Shown piece after piece: positions 1 through 8,579 of a stretch of 64,000 bases of DNA. Source of the DNA: Caulobacter sp. 602-1. GTDB taxonomy: Bacteria > Pseudomonadota > Alphaproteobacteria > Caulobacterales > Caulobacteraceae. The notes under the pieces are model-generated. The model saw only the letters and a list, made by a program, of their open reading frames with translations. It searched no databases and was not told the origin of the DNA. A program made the translations under genes and the position numbers. Within the stretch, counting starts at the first letter, position 1; every line of letters starts with the position of its first letter. The DNA is taken from NCBI RefSeq assembly GCF_003931565.1, contig NZ_RRYI01000001.1:1-64000 (forward strand), written 5' to 3'.

Positions 1-37
1 GTCCAAAAACCCTGCATCACAATCCAAAACACCCTGA

Positions 38-114
<77 letters not shown>

Positions 115-131
115 AGGGTCTTTCGTAAAAC

Positions 132-154
132 AGCCGCCTTCGGGCGGCTTTTTT
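132..154. terminator. Intrinsic terminator between tRNA-fMet and the phytase gene
   Basis: A 7-bp stem AGCCGCC/GGCGGCT closed by a UUCG tetraloop is followed by a run of T on the + strand and preceded by AAAA. It can therefore stop transcription from both sides: the tRNA on the left and the convergent phytase gene on the right. Confidence 0.85.
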
Positions 155-171
155 CGTCTCTCGCCATCGCC

Positions 172-2196
172 TCACTCGAGTTTCAGCTTCGCCGCGATCG
201 CCGACCACGGCACGAGCTTGAAATTCTGGTGCTCGGGCGGCGAGATATTGCGGCCATCCTGGGCGACGAAGACGCCGGTCTCCAGGCCCGCACCGAGCGA
301 GGCGCTGGTCACGTCCAGGCCGTCGGTCTCAGAGATTCCATCGACGCCGTTGTCGCCGTTGGCGGTCACCGCGAAACTGCCGACATAGGCGTTGTCGCCC
401 TCGCGATGGAACACCGCATAGCTGTTATTGCCCTGGCTGGAGACGACCAGATAGCCCTTGCCATTGGGCTGAGCGTAGAGGCCGACGCCTTCCAGATCGT
501 CCTTCAGCGCGGGATTGTCGGCGACACGGGCGACGGCCTTGCGGGCCCGGCCAGCCTTGGCGTCGGCGCCCAGCTTCCACAACGCGGCATCTTCCTCCGC
601 GACATAGAGCGCGCCGGTCTCGTCGTCGGCGACGCAGCCTTCGGTCTGGGTGTCGAACTTGAGGTCGCGCACGGCCTTGGCGGCGACCTTGCCTTTGGCG
701 GTGGCGGTCAGGCTGTACTGCCGGACCAAGCCGTCGGGGTCGCTGATGAACGCGAAGATCACCCCCTTGCGGTCGCGGTATAGACACAGACCATAAGGAT
801 CCGAGAGGCCGCTGGCCTGGACGCCATCGGCCACGCTGGTCAGCAGGCGGGTTTCGGGATCGATCGTGTAAAGACCAATGGCCTTGCGGGTCCGATCGCT
901 GGCCGCGACCAGGGTCACGGTCTTGCCGCCCAGCTTGAAGCCGCCGCGCAGGTCGACATTGTTCATCTTGCCGTCGGCCAGGTACTGCAGCCGCTTGCCC
1001 GACAGGTCGTAGACCAGCAGGCCGCCCTTCTTGTCGGTGGCGATGATCGCGCTGCGGGCCGGATCGGTCGGGTGGACCCAGATGGCCGGATCGTCGGCGG
1101 CGTCGCCGTCATGGCCGACCGGCTCGGTCTCCATGGTCGCCTGGACGAGCACCGTCTTGCTGGGTTCGGCCGCCGGCGCGTCCTGGCCGAGCGAGAGGTT
1201 CAGCGCCGAGGCAATATCCCGCCACGACAGGATCTTGCTGTTGGCGCCCGCGTTGCGGTCGTCGGCGATCAGCAGCGCGCCGGCCGGCAGGCTGGGGCCG
1301 ACGGGCGCTCGGATCCCGAACAGGCCCGACGGCCCCTCGATCGCCGCCCCGCCGTTCGCCTGGACCCTGAAGGCGCCGACGAAACGGTCGCCCGCGCTCC
1401 GGTCATAGACGTTGTAGTCGCCGGCGTCGGCATTGGCGGCGACCAGATAGTCCGCGCCCTTGCCGCCGTTGATCACCGCCAGTCCGCCGACCTCGCCGGC
1501 GATGTGGCCGAGGCGATTGATGTCGACGATGACCGGGACCGGCTCGGCCTCGGGATCGGCGTCGTAGCGCCAGACGCCGACGGCCTTCTGGGCGACATAG
1601 AGCGCGCCGCTGGCGTCGTCGGCGACGCAGAACTTGGCCTCGGACGACAGACGCAGCGTGCGGACCACGCGGCCGTCGAGCTTGCCGTCGGCCGCGGGGT
1701 AGAGCAGCCACTGATCGAGCTGCCCCTCGCGGCCCATGACGAAGGCGTAGAGCGCGCCGTCGCGGACGCTGCGATGCAGGCAGATCCCCTCCCCGGAATA
1801 GTCCAGCAACAGCGGGCGGGCGTCGATCGCGGCGGTCCCGCCGCTGGCGTGGTCGCGGCCGAACAGTCGCAGGCGGCCGGCCTGGCGGTCCAGAACGGCC
1901 AGCAGAGCGCGCGGGCCATCGTCGCGGGTGTCGACCGCATAGACTTCGCCGCCCGGGATGGCGGCGATGCGCTGGCCATCCAAGCCGTAGAGCTCGAGCC
2001 CGCCCAGCTTGGCGCTGGCGGCGATCACGCCGCGCGCCGGGTCCTTCGGATCGCGCAGCAGGGCCACGCCGTTCGCGCCGCCTTGCGCGGTCGGGACGGT
2101 GGCGCCGACCACGCCCACAGTCGGCGAGGTCTGAGCCAGGGCCGGCGTCGTGGTCATCAGGGCCAGCAGACTGGCGGTGAGTCTCAGGCGGTTCAT
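172..2196 (-). CDS. Secreted beta-propeller phytase with two tandem propeller domains
   Basis: This is a 674-residue protein with a clear signal peptide (about residues 1-21, ending ALA-QT). Two phytase-type six-bladed propellers follow, at about 25-340 and 345-674. The C-terminal copy keeps the family signature, including the DDPAIWVHP segment and the following calcium- and phosphate-binding acidic residues. The N-terminal copy aligns in layout but lacks the DDPAIW motif (it reads LLRDPKDPARGV), so it is probably catalytically weak. Known dual-domain phytases are arranged this way, with an incomplete first domain that helps a complete second one. The expected role is extracellular or periplasmic release of phosphate from phytate. 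The gene stands alone, convergent with the tRNA. Confidence 0.9.
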   Translation of the reverse strand: MNRLRLTASLLALMTTTPALAQTSPTVGVVGATVPTAQGGANGVALLRDPKDPARGVIAASAKLGGLELYGLDGQRIAAIPGGEVYAVDTRDDGPRALLAVLDRQAGRLRLFGRDHASGGTAAIDARPLLLDYSGEGICLHRSVRDGALYAFVMGREGQLDQWLLYPAADGKLDGRVVRTLRLSSEAKFCVADDASGALYVAQKAVGVWRYDADPEAEPVPVIVDINRLGHIAGEVGGLAVINGGKGADYLVAANADAGDYNVYDRSAGDRFVGAFRVQANGGAAIEGPSGLFGIRAPVGPSLPAGALLIADDRNAGANSKILSWRDIASALNLSLGQDAPAAEPSKTVLVQATMETEPVGHDGDAADDPAIWVHPTDPARSAIIATDKKGGLLVYDLSGKRLQYLADGKMNNVDLRGGFKLGGKTVTLVAASDRTRKAIGLYTIDPETRLLTSVADGVQASGLSDPYGLCLYRDRKGVIFAFISDPDGLVRQYSLTATAKGKVAAKAVRDLKFDTQTEGCVADDETGALYVAEEDAALWKLGADAKAGRARKAVARVADNPALKDDLEGVGLYAQPNGKGYLVVSSQGNNSYAVFHREGDNAYVGSFAVTANGDNGVDGISETDGLDVTSASLGAGLETGVFVAQDGRNISPPEHQNFKLVPWSAIAAKLKLE

Positions 2197-2310
2197 GGCT
2201 TGCGCCCCTCGTGCTCGGCGGCCCGCTCCCGCGCCCCCCGTTTCGTCCGCATACCGCGTGTCGATGACAACCGCGTGAGAACGGGTCGTGGGATCGGCTT
2301 CGCGTTCACC

Positions 2311-3792
2311 TCACCAGAACGGCTTGGCTTCCAGCAGCGCCTTCAGCGCCTTGCGCGCCGCGTCCACGAGGTCGTCCTCGTCGTCGGCCAGGGCCACGCG
2401 CGCGACGTCCCGAGCCTGACCGGCGTCGCCCTGGGTCACCGTCTCGACCAGGGTCTTGCGAACGCTGCGATCGTTGAGCGCGCCCAGCGTGTCCTGCACC
2501 GCCCGCGAGGCCTCCAGGAACCGTTCGACTCGATGGGGATGGTCCGGGAACAGGGGGGCGAGATCCTCGGCCGCGTAGCGCAGGGTCTTGCCCTTCAGCC
2601 GCAGGCGATGCCGCGCCTGGGCGTCGAGCTCGTCGAAATGCTTGGCGCGGGTCCTGACCTGCTTGAGGCGGTGATCCAGCACCCCCGCGGCGAAGGCGTC
2701 GGCGCGGCCGTCGCGCACATCGGCCAGGTCCGGATCGCGCGTCCAGGCGCCGGTCTCGAGCCAGGCCGCGGCCTCCAGCAGGACTTCCCGCGCCCGGGTG
2801 CTGGCCACCGCCGCCTCCATCCGCAGATAGGCGCTGGCGCGGGCGGCGTTCAAGGCGCGTTCGAAATCGTCGCGACCGTCGAAGCGAGCCCGGCGGCCGC
2901 CTTGGTCCCAGACGTCGCCGATGAAGACGTCCAGATCGCGCGCCGTGTCGAACTCGGCCGCCAGCCAGTGCAGGCCTTCGTCGAGCATTTGAGCGGCGGA
3001 GTCCCGGGCCAACGGCTTGAAGATCTTCAGCAGCGCCCGCAGCCGGCGGGTGGCGACGCGGGCCTGGTGCACGCCCTCGGGCTCCGGCCGCCCGCGCAGT
3101 GATTCCAGCGCCGAACAGAGATGGGCCAGATCCGCATGGCCCAAGGCCTGCAGCGTCTCGCCGACGGTGGCGTGGCGGTCCAGCATCGCGGTCTGCCGAC
3201 GAGGCGAGCCGCCCTCGTTCCCGGCGGCCAGGCCGTAGCCGCGCTCGGCCTTGCTGACCAGCGATAGCCGCAGGGGCGCGTGGCGGGCGACGTCGCGGGC
3301 CAGGTCGAACAAGGCGCTGGCCGGGCCGCTCTTCAATTCCAGTTCCAGCTCGCAGACCGGGGCCTTTCGACCGCCGGCGAGGAGTTCGCCCTGGTCGAGG
3401 GCCGCCTCGATCGTCGCGCCGCCCACCTCGACCAGCCGTACGGTGCGCTGGACGCGGGTGGTGAACACCGGCGCCAGCGTCTGGCCCGCCAGCATGGCCG
3501 CGGCCGGGGTGCGGGACAGGGCGTCGGGGTCGGGATCGGGACCGGCGATCTTCTCTTCCCATTCGCCGCGCGAGAACACGCCGCCGGCCGAGGCCGATTT
3601 CAGGGTCTGCTTGCGGCCGCCCTCGCCGTCGCGAACCCGCAGGCCGAAGCCCGCCTTGCGCAGGATATGGCCGGGGGTGTCGAAATAGGTGGCGTCCAGC
3701 TGGCGCACCGCGCCCTCGCCCTTCAACTGGGCCAGGGTTTCGGCCGCTGCTTCGGGCGGGATCAGGAATTTCAGCTCGATCTCGCGATCCAT
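2311..3792 (-). CDS. CYTH-CHAD domain protein (putative inorganic triphosphatase)
   Basis: The protein has 493 residues from the ATG at 3792. The N-terminal CYTH domain (about 1-205) opens with the diagnostic ExExK motif (REIELKF, residues 4-8), which binds metal and triphosphate. The C-terminal half (about 215-490) is a helical, His- and Arg-rich CHAD domain, including ALGHADLAHLCSALE and RHRLRLKGKTLRYAAE. CYTH-CHAD fusions are usually annotated as inorganic triphosphatases, and CHAD domains bind polyphosphate. A start 23 codons upstream is open, but its Arg-rich extension is not CYTH-like, and the family normally begins right at the ExExK strand. It lies divergent from bioB. Confidence 0.85.
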   Translation of the reverse strand: MDREIELKFLIPPEAAAETLAQLKGEGAVRQLDATYFDTPGHILRKAGFGLRVRDGEGGRKQTLKSASAGGVFSRGEWEEKIAGPDPDPDALSRTPAAAMLAGQTLAPVFTTRVQRTVRLVEVGGATIEAALDQGELLAGGRKAPVCELELELKSGPASALFDLARDVARHAPLRLSLVSKAERGYGLAAGNEGGSPRRQTAMLDRHATVGETLQALGHADLAHLCSALESLRGRPEPEGVHQARVATRRLRALLKIFKPLARDSAAQMLDEGLHWLAAEFDTARDLDVFIGDVWDQGGRRARFDGRDDFERALNAARASAYLRMEAAVASTRAREVLLEAAAWLETGAWTRDPDLADVRDGRADAFAAGVLDHRLKQVRTRAKHFDELDAQARHRLRLKGKTLRYAAEDLAPLFPDHPHRVERFLEASRAVQDTLGALNDRSVRKTLVETVTQGDAGQARDVARVALADDEDDLVDAARKALKALLEAKPFW

Positions 3793-3882
3793 GACCTGAC
3801 CAACTCCCGGGCGGCCCTTCCGCTCCCTTAGCGCTATGCCGCCTCGCCGACGTCTTGCCAAGCGTCATGGAGCGGTTCAAAC

Positions 3883-4935
3883 GTGCGCGCCATGAGTAAG
3901 ATCAACGCTTCGCCCGTCTCACCTGTGGCTCGTCACGACTGGACCCTCGCCGAGGTGGAGGCGCTGTTCGAACGGCCCTTCATGGAGTTGGTGTTCGACG
4001 CCGCGAGCGTGCACCGCGCGCATTTCGATCCCTCCGAGATGCAGCTGTCGCAGTTGCTGTCGGTCAAGACCGGCGGCTGCGCCGAGAACTGCGGCTATTG
4101 CAGCCAGTCGGCCCACTTCAAGACCGGGCTCAAGGCCGAGAAGCTGATGGCCGCCGACGACGTGGTGGCCAAGGCCCGCGCCGCCCGCGACGGCGGCGCC
4201 CAGCGCTTCTGCATGGGCGCGGCCTGGCGCGAGCTGAAGGACCGCGACCTGCCCAAGCTGACCGAAATGATCGGCGAGGTGAAGGCGCTGGGCCTGGAGA
4301 CCTGCGCCACCCTGGGCATGCTGACCGCCGACCAGGCCAAGGCCCTGAAGGACGCGGGCCTCGACTACTACAATCACAACCTCGACACCGGGCCGGACTA
4401 CTACAAGGACGTCGTCACGACGCGCACCTATCAGGAGCGCCTCGACACCCTGGCCCACGTCCGCGACGCCGGCATGAGCACCTGCTGCGGCGGCATCGTC
4501 GGCATGGGCGAGAGCCGTCGCGACCGCGCCGGCCTGCTGCACCAGCTGGCCACCCTGCCGGCCCATCCCGACAGCCTGCCGATCAATGGCCTGGTGCCGG
4601 TCAGCGGCACGCCGCTGGGCGACAAGGTGCTCGCCGAGGGCAAGGCGATCGACGCCATCGAGTTCGTCCGCACCATCGCCGTCGCCCGCATCGTCTGCCC
4701 GAAATCCATGGTCCGCCTGTCGGCCGGCCGCGAGGGCATGAGCCGCGAACTGCAGGCCCTGTGCTTCCTGGCCGGCGCCAACTCGATCTTCGTCGGCGGC
4801 AAGCTGCTGACCACGCCGCTGCCGGGCCAGGACGAGGACAGCCAGCTGTTCCAGGACCTGGACCTGCGCCCGATGGGCGGCGCGGTGCGGGTCGAGGCGC
4901 ATCACCACGATCACGAGATCGTCGCGGCCGAGTAG
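3883..4935 (+). CDS. bioB: Biotin synthase
   Basis: A radical-SAM enzyme that inserts sulfur into dethiobiotin, the last step of biotin synthesis. The CxxxCxxC motif for the 4Fe-4S cluster is Cys66, Cys70 and Cys73 ([12 protein letters not shown]), followed by the BioB signatures YYNHNLDT and [11 protein letters not shown]. Two starts are close together: GTG 3883 and ATG 3892. GGAG at 3869-3872 sits 10 nt from the GTG and 19 nt from the ATG, so the GTG is favoured. Length (350 aa) is normal for the family. No other bio genes are in the window. Confidence 0.96.
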   Translation: MRAMSKINASPVSPVARHDWTLAEVEALFERPFMELVFDAASVHRAHFDPSEMQLSQLLSVKTGGCAENCGYCSQSAHFKTGLKAEKLMAADDVVAKARAARDGGAQRFCMGAAWRELKDRDLPKLTEMIGEVKALGLETCATLGMLTADQAKALKDAGLDYYNHNLDTGPDYYKDVVTTRTYQERLDTLAHVRDAGMSTCCGGIVGMGESRRDRAGLLHQLATLPAHPDSLPINGLVPVSGTPLGDKVLAEGKAIDAIEFVRTIAVARIVCPKSMVRLSAGREGMSRELQALCFLAGANSIFVGGKLLTTPLPGQDEDSQLFQDLDLRPMGGAVRVEAHHHDHEIVAAE

Positions 4936-4938
4936 GCC

Positions 4939-5205
4939 TTAGCCACGCGGATTCAGCAGGATATCGCGGCGCTGGGCCTCGAGCTCACGCCGCGTCTCGG
5001 CTGCGTCCGCGAGGTATCCGGCCAGGATGTTGGGCGGATAGTCCCGGGTCATCGCGCGCATGTCATGCTCGGCCTCGTCCAGGATCGTCGTCACCCTGTC
5101 GATCAGCTCCAGCCAGATGTCGTCGCTCTTCCGAAGGCGACGCTTGCGATGGCGTCCCTTGCCGAACATGCGCGTGTGACGAGCGTGGATCAGGGATTGG
5201 GTCAT
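4939..5205 (-). CDS. Small conserved-looking hypothetical protein
   Basis: This is an 88-residue, strongly charged, mostly helical protein with no signal peptide or membrane segment. The N-terminus is basic (RKRRLRK), and the rest has a heptad-like pattern around LIDRVTTILDEAEHDM. The ATG at 5205 is chosen because GGAGAGAG lies a few bases upstream; a longer open frame to 5250 has no such site. The stop is 3 nt from the bioB stop on the other strand, so the two genes converge. I do not recognise the family. GC and codon use match the neighbours, supporting a real gene. Confidence 0.6.
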   Translation of the reverse strand: MTQSLIHARHTRMFGKGRHRKRRLRKSDDIWLELIDRVTTILDEAEHDMRAMTRDYPPNILAGYLADAAETRRELEAQRRDILLNPRG

Positions 5206-5796
5206 TCTCTCTCCTGCTCCCATCCAGGGGGAAGGAACGTGTTGCAGCATCCTCGCGCCTGAGCGGCTGCGAGTTTGGTGGGGAGGCGACGGAGCGGCCG
5301 GGCGAACCCGGAGACCGTGAGGTTTGTTTTTGTTTCGGCTCGCTGACCGCTCCGCCAGGCTGTTCTTGCCCGTGAGGTCGGGAGGCGTGAGCGTTATCTG
5401 CTCGGGTCCCCGTTTACCCCCGGACGGGCGCGGACCAAGTCGATCGGCTACATCCGTCTCGACCCCGACGATCCACGATAGGCGGCTTGTACGATCACCG
5501 CCCTGTCGATCCGCTGAGGGTTTGGCCCCGGAGACTGCCCGTTCGCCAGCCGATCCGCCTAAAGAGTACGGACGGGGCGACTTTCGAGCCTCCGGGAACC
5601 GCCAGCGGCCCCGCTCAACCTACCCCCGCCGCCGTTTTGGGCCGGATCCAAACGCCCTCCCCCGCGACGGGGATGGCTATGAGTATCGCGGTGGATTCAA
5701 CGCGGATCATTCAGCGGCGCGTAAAATCGACAAGCGGTTGATTTCGTGGGATTCGGCGCCGCGAACGCCGGGGATTGAGCGCGCCCAATCCCCGTA

Positions 5797-5926
5797 GATC
5801 CTCCCCCGCGTTGCGGGGGAGGTGGCCCAGAGGGTCGGAGGGGGCCAACTGGACCTATGCCACGCTAGCCCCCTCAGTCGCTCCGCGACAGCTCCCCCGC
5901 ATCGCGGGGGAGCATCTGGGGTGCGC
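5797..5926 (+). repeat. GC-rich dispersed repeat, copy A
   Basis: About 125 bp bounded by hairpins of the type CTCCCCCGC...GCGGGGGAG at both ends, with an inner arm pair GAGGGGGCC / GCCCCCTC. A second copy occurs at 31777-31895 in the opposite orientation, and the two match over nearly their whole length, apart from about 20 bp in the centre. This is the pattern of a REP/MITE-like family that folds into a long stem and often ends up in 3' intergenic positions. Confidence 0.8.
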
Positions 5927-5963
5927 GACCTCTTCCCGCCCCTCGCCGCCGCCCGACCCCCGA

Positions 5964-6117
5964 GGTCGGAGCCATCCTTACATCTCACGGCGAGACGATC
6001 GCAGGGCTGTCCAGGTCACTCAAGGACCGCCCTCCGGGCGGCCGCGAAGCCGTCCTTGACTGACCTGGACAGCCCTGCACGCTGCAGCCTCCAAGAGATT
6101 TAAGGATCGCACCGACC
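5964..6117. repeat. Nested imperfect palindrome (MITE-like element)
   Basis: The outer arms 5964-5986 and 6095-6117 are reverse complements with 3 mismatches over 23 bp. The inner arms 6001-6027 and 6052-6078 match over 27 bp with a single mismatch. A third, central hairpin (CCGCCC-TCC-GGGCGG) lies at 6027-6041. The 154 bp therefore fold into one long interrupted stem. There is no open reading frame in it. It could be a non-autonomous mobile element or a structured RNA. Confidence 0.7.
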
Positions 6118-6238
6118 AAGGTCGGCTTTCGACCCGTTGCGGACTCTCATGTGTGAGACAGCCTCCAGCGGTTATATTTAGATACCTGCCGCCAGCCTAA
6201 TTTAAATACTGGAATTAATAGTAAGGCATATATGATTT

Positions 6239-7141
6239 CTATTTGAATTTGTGATTCAGAACGTCAAGCGGACTTTGATGGTGGCGACGCTCTTCAAAGT
6301 ATTTGGCGAAAGAATTGGTCCCGCCAATAGTCAGGTTTGCAACGGCCTGATCGACAAGCAGCCAAGTAACATCGTTAATCTCCTCGGATTCCATTCGCGC
6401 CCAATCGAAAAAGGATGATATCAGCGCGTAGAGAACAGCGAGGCGAAACTTGGCATGATTGACGTTACGCTCGACCGAGACGTTCCATTTGCTGTTTAGA
6501 AGGTCAATGTAGCCATCCACGTATTGGGCATAGCTCAAAATCAAGCCGCAACGATTAGCGAGTTTCTCGTCTTTGGTCATAGTGATGACTTCCTTGAATG
6601 TCGCCACCAGCGTTGAAGGAAGCTTGGGGAAGGTAATCCCTTCGGCTGGCGACTGCATGGGGGCCTTCGCGTTAGGCATCTGGTTCAGAGCCTCGCCGTA
6701 AGACCGGCAGTAGGAGCCTAGAGCCGACAGTTCCAAAGGGAGCGCCATGCGTGCGGCGTTGCCCTGCCGAGCGAAGCGCTGTTCCTCGCGCTCATGGGTC
6801 CGGTTGTTGCTGGCCAGCGCGACCAGCACGCCGACCGTCGTCGCCAGCGCCGAGGCGAACGTCAGATACTTGGATAGGCACATCAGAACGAAGCTCACCA
6901 GCGGCACGCCGATGACAACCCCGATGACCGACGACATAGCTGGCCTGGCTTTGATCCACGCCAGGAGTGGTGACAGCCGCTCGCGGTGCAGGAAGATGAA
7001 CAGAGCTGCGGTCCCAAGGACAACGAAGGTGATTGCCCCAACCGTGGTGGCGTGGCCGGAGCGATCCTTCGTGCCGTCGATCCACTCGCCAAGCCACGTC
7101 AGGCGCTCGTTGCAGAACGGAAGGAATAAGTCGGGCCTCAT
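6239..7141 (-). CDS. Membrane protein of unknown function, lower GC than neighbours
   Basis: The protein has 300 residues. Three hydrophobic segments lie in the N-terminal 110 residues (about 35-52, 70-86 and 94-110). They are followed by a charged linker (NNRTHEREEQRF) and a soluble helical C-terminal domain of about 180 residues, so the topology is probably membrane anchor plus cytoplasmic domain. I recognise no catalytic motif. Base composition is visibly poorer in GC than the flanking genes, with many A/T-ending codons, and it sits next to repeats, which suggests recent acquisition. Short membrane-anchored proteins of this layout can be single-gene accessory or defence loci, but nothing here proves that. 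Confidence 0.7.
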   Translation of the reverse strand: MRPDLFLPFCNERLTWLGEWIDGTKDRSGHATTVGAITFVVLGTAALFIFLHRERLSPLLAWIKARPAMSSVIGVVIGVPLVSFVLMCLSKYLTFASALATTVGVLVALASNNRTHEREEQRFARQGNAARMALPLELSALGSYCRSYGEALNQMPNAKAPMQSPAEGITFPKLPSTLVATFKEVITMTKDEKLANRCGLILSYAQYVDGYIDLLNSKWNVSVERNVNHAKFRLAVLYALISSFFDWARMESEEINDVTWLLVDQAVANLTIGGTNSFAKYFEERRHHQSPLDVLNHKFK

Positions 7142-7364
7142 GCTCGCTCTCCGGTTGATTCAACCGAGATTGAAGCCGTTTATGGCCAAGCTATCAACAG
7201 TAGATCAGGGGTACCCAAACTAAGAACGTCCTGTTTCAGGCGGAATATTTTAAAGCCGCAAAGTTCAGCGTCTTCGACAACCCACCTTCAGCGAATGCGG
7301 CATCCGATGGGGCGCTTTCCACCCTTAGCGGTCGTCCCGCCCGCCTCACGGCAGGCCCGCGCCG

Positions 7365-7634
7365 CTATCGCTCCTCGTCGAACCGGTTGGCCACCAGCTC
7401 GCACAGCGCTTCCACCGCCGAAGCGGCCTCGGGGCCTTCCGCGCTGATGTCGATGGTCGAGCCGATGCCGGCGGCCAGCATCATCAGGCCCATGATGGAC
7501 CGGGCGTCGACGGAGGCGCCGTCGCGGCTGACGGTCACTTCGGCGTCGAAGCTGGACGCCATCTTCACGAACTTGGCCGAGGCGCGCGCGTGCAGGCCGC
7601 GCTCGTTGACGATCTCGACCGTGCGTGAAGCCAT
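7365..7634 (-). CDS. ptsH: HPr-family phosphocarrier protein
   Basis: The protein has 89 residues, the standard HPr length. The phosphorylatable His15 is in the conserved RGLHARAS context and the regulatory Ser46 is in RSIMGLMML. His15 receives phosphate from EI, and Ser46 is the target of HPr kinase, whose gene lies in the same cluster. The gene follows the EIIA gene by 3 nt and ends the chvI-chvG-hprK-EIIA-ptsH run. No sugar-specific EIIB/EIIC gene is nearby, so the role is probably regulatory (PTS-Ntr-like) rather than transport. Confidence 0.95.
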   Translation of the reverse strand: MASRTVEIVNERGLHARASAKFVKMASSFDAEVTVSRDGASVDARSIMGLMMLAAGIGSTIDISAEGPEAASAVEALCELVANRFDEER

Positions 7635-7637
7635 GCC

Positions 7638-8045
7638 CTACTTTTCCCCCGCGAGCACGTAGGAGGCCACGGAGATGTACTTGCGTCCAGCCTCCTGAGC
7701 GTGGGCGACGCAGGCCTGCAGGGTTTCGCGCTGGCGTACGCTGGCCAGCTTGATCAGCATGGGCAGGTTCAGGCCGGCGATGACCTCGGCCTTGGTCTGC
7801 TCCATGACCGAGATGGCCAGGTTGCTGGGCGTGCCGCCGAACATGTCGGTCAGCAGGATGACGCCGTCGCCGTCGGTGTCGACCTCGGCGCAGGCCTTCA
7901 GAATGTCGGAACGGCGGCGTTCCATGTCGTCCTCGGGGCCGATGCAGATCGCCTTCACGGCGGCCTGCGGCCCGACCACATGTTCCATGGCGGAGATGAA
8001 CTCTTCCGCCAGACGCCCGTGCGTCACGATCACGAGCCCGATCAT
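7638..8045 (-). CDS. PTS EIIA component, mannose type
   Basis: The protein has 135 residues from the ATG at 8045, with the typical EIIA-Man N-terminus MIGLVIVTHGRLAEE, whose His9 is the expected phosphorylation site. LLTDMFGGTPSNLA is the second family signature. A start 9 codons upstream (8072) is open but adds residues not seen in the family. Alphaproteobacteria commonly encode this protein next to ptsH and hprK without the matching permease, and it is thought to relay the phosphorylation state of HPr to regulators. Confidence 0.92.
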   Translation of the reverse strand: MIGLVIVTHGRLAEEFISAMEHVVGPQAAVKAICIGPEDDMERRRSDILKACAEVDTDGDGVILLTDMFGGTPSNLAISVMEQTKAEVIAGLNLPMLIKLASVRQRETLQACVAHAQEAGRKYISVASYVLAGEK

Positions 8046-8120
8046 GCCTTGTATCTCAACAGGGATCCCCATTCCCGTGGCGACGGGGAGAACGTCGCGC
8101 GGGCGGCCTTGATACGCTCG

Positions 8121-8579
8121 TTAGGAGGCGACTCCAAGAGACTGCATCATGCGGCCTATTTTCGTCGGGGCGGCGGGTTCTCGCGGCCACAGGTCGAAAA
8201 CGGGAACGGAAACGCCCTTGATCGTCGCGGATCGCGGATCGGGCAGGCGTTCGACGGCGGCGGGGTCGGCGACGCAGCGGATGACCAAGGCCACCTGGCA
8301 GAAGGGCAGGGCGGCGGCGTCGATCACGCCCAGGCCGCGCACCTCGATAAGCCCGGCCAGGGTTTCCGGCGCCTTGCCGTAGAGGCGGCCGGCCGCGGCG
8401 AACATCAAGACCCGGTCGTCGGCCACCAGCCGGAAGCCGGCGTCGAGGGCTCGCAAGGCCAGGTCGCTCTTGCCGATCCCCGACGGGCCCTCGATCAGGG
8501 CTCCGCGCCAGAAGCCGTCCTGGCGGCGGGCGATCAGGCCGGCGTGACGGATCTCCGGCGGGGCTTCGGGGCGAATCAC
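8121..8579 (-). CDS. hprK: HPr kinase/phosphorylase, short alphaproteobacterial form
   Basis: The protein has 152 residues, against about 310 in Firmicutes; only the C-terminal catalytic domain is present, as is normal in alphaproteobacteria. The Walker A motif GPSGIGKSD spans residues 31-39, followed by LVADDRV, which contains the acidic catalytic pair. It phosphorylates Ser46 of HPr. The GTG start overlaps the chvG stop by 4 nt (GTGA), so translation is coupled to the sensor kinase. This physically links the envelope-stress system to PTS control. Confidence 0.93.
   Translation of the reverse strand: MIRPEAPPEIRHAGLIARRQDGFWRGALIEGPSGIGKSDLALRALDAGFRLVADDRVLMFAAAGRLYGKAPETLAGLIEVRGLGVIDAAALPFCQVALVIRCVADPAAVERLPDPRSATIKGVSVPVFDLWPREPAAPTKIGRMMQSLGVAS

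Larger units (their letters stand above)
5206..6238. other. Gene-free kilobase with repeats
   Basis: No convincing gene is visible on either strand; the open frames here are short, Pro/Arg/Ser-rich and lack ribosome sites. The interval holds an inverted repeat around 5290/5349 (CGGAGCGG...CCGCTCCG), a GC-rich dispersed repeat (5797-5926) and a nested palindromic element (5964-6117). The last 100 bases are AT-rich. Together with the lower-GC gene that follows, this looks like an accessory patch in otherwise dense chromosome. Confidence 0.6.

Noticed and set aside
1072-3102. Long open frames on the + strand opposite the phytase and CHAD genes
   Set aside because: They are Arg/Gly/Ala-rich shadows of the real genes, common in high-GC DNA, and have no family motif or ribosome site.
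5437-5481. Short stretch reading KSIGYIRLDPDDPR then stop, like a fragment of a recombinase or other gene
   Set aside because: Only 14 residues; no continuation upstream or downstream to support a pseudogene call.
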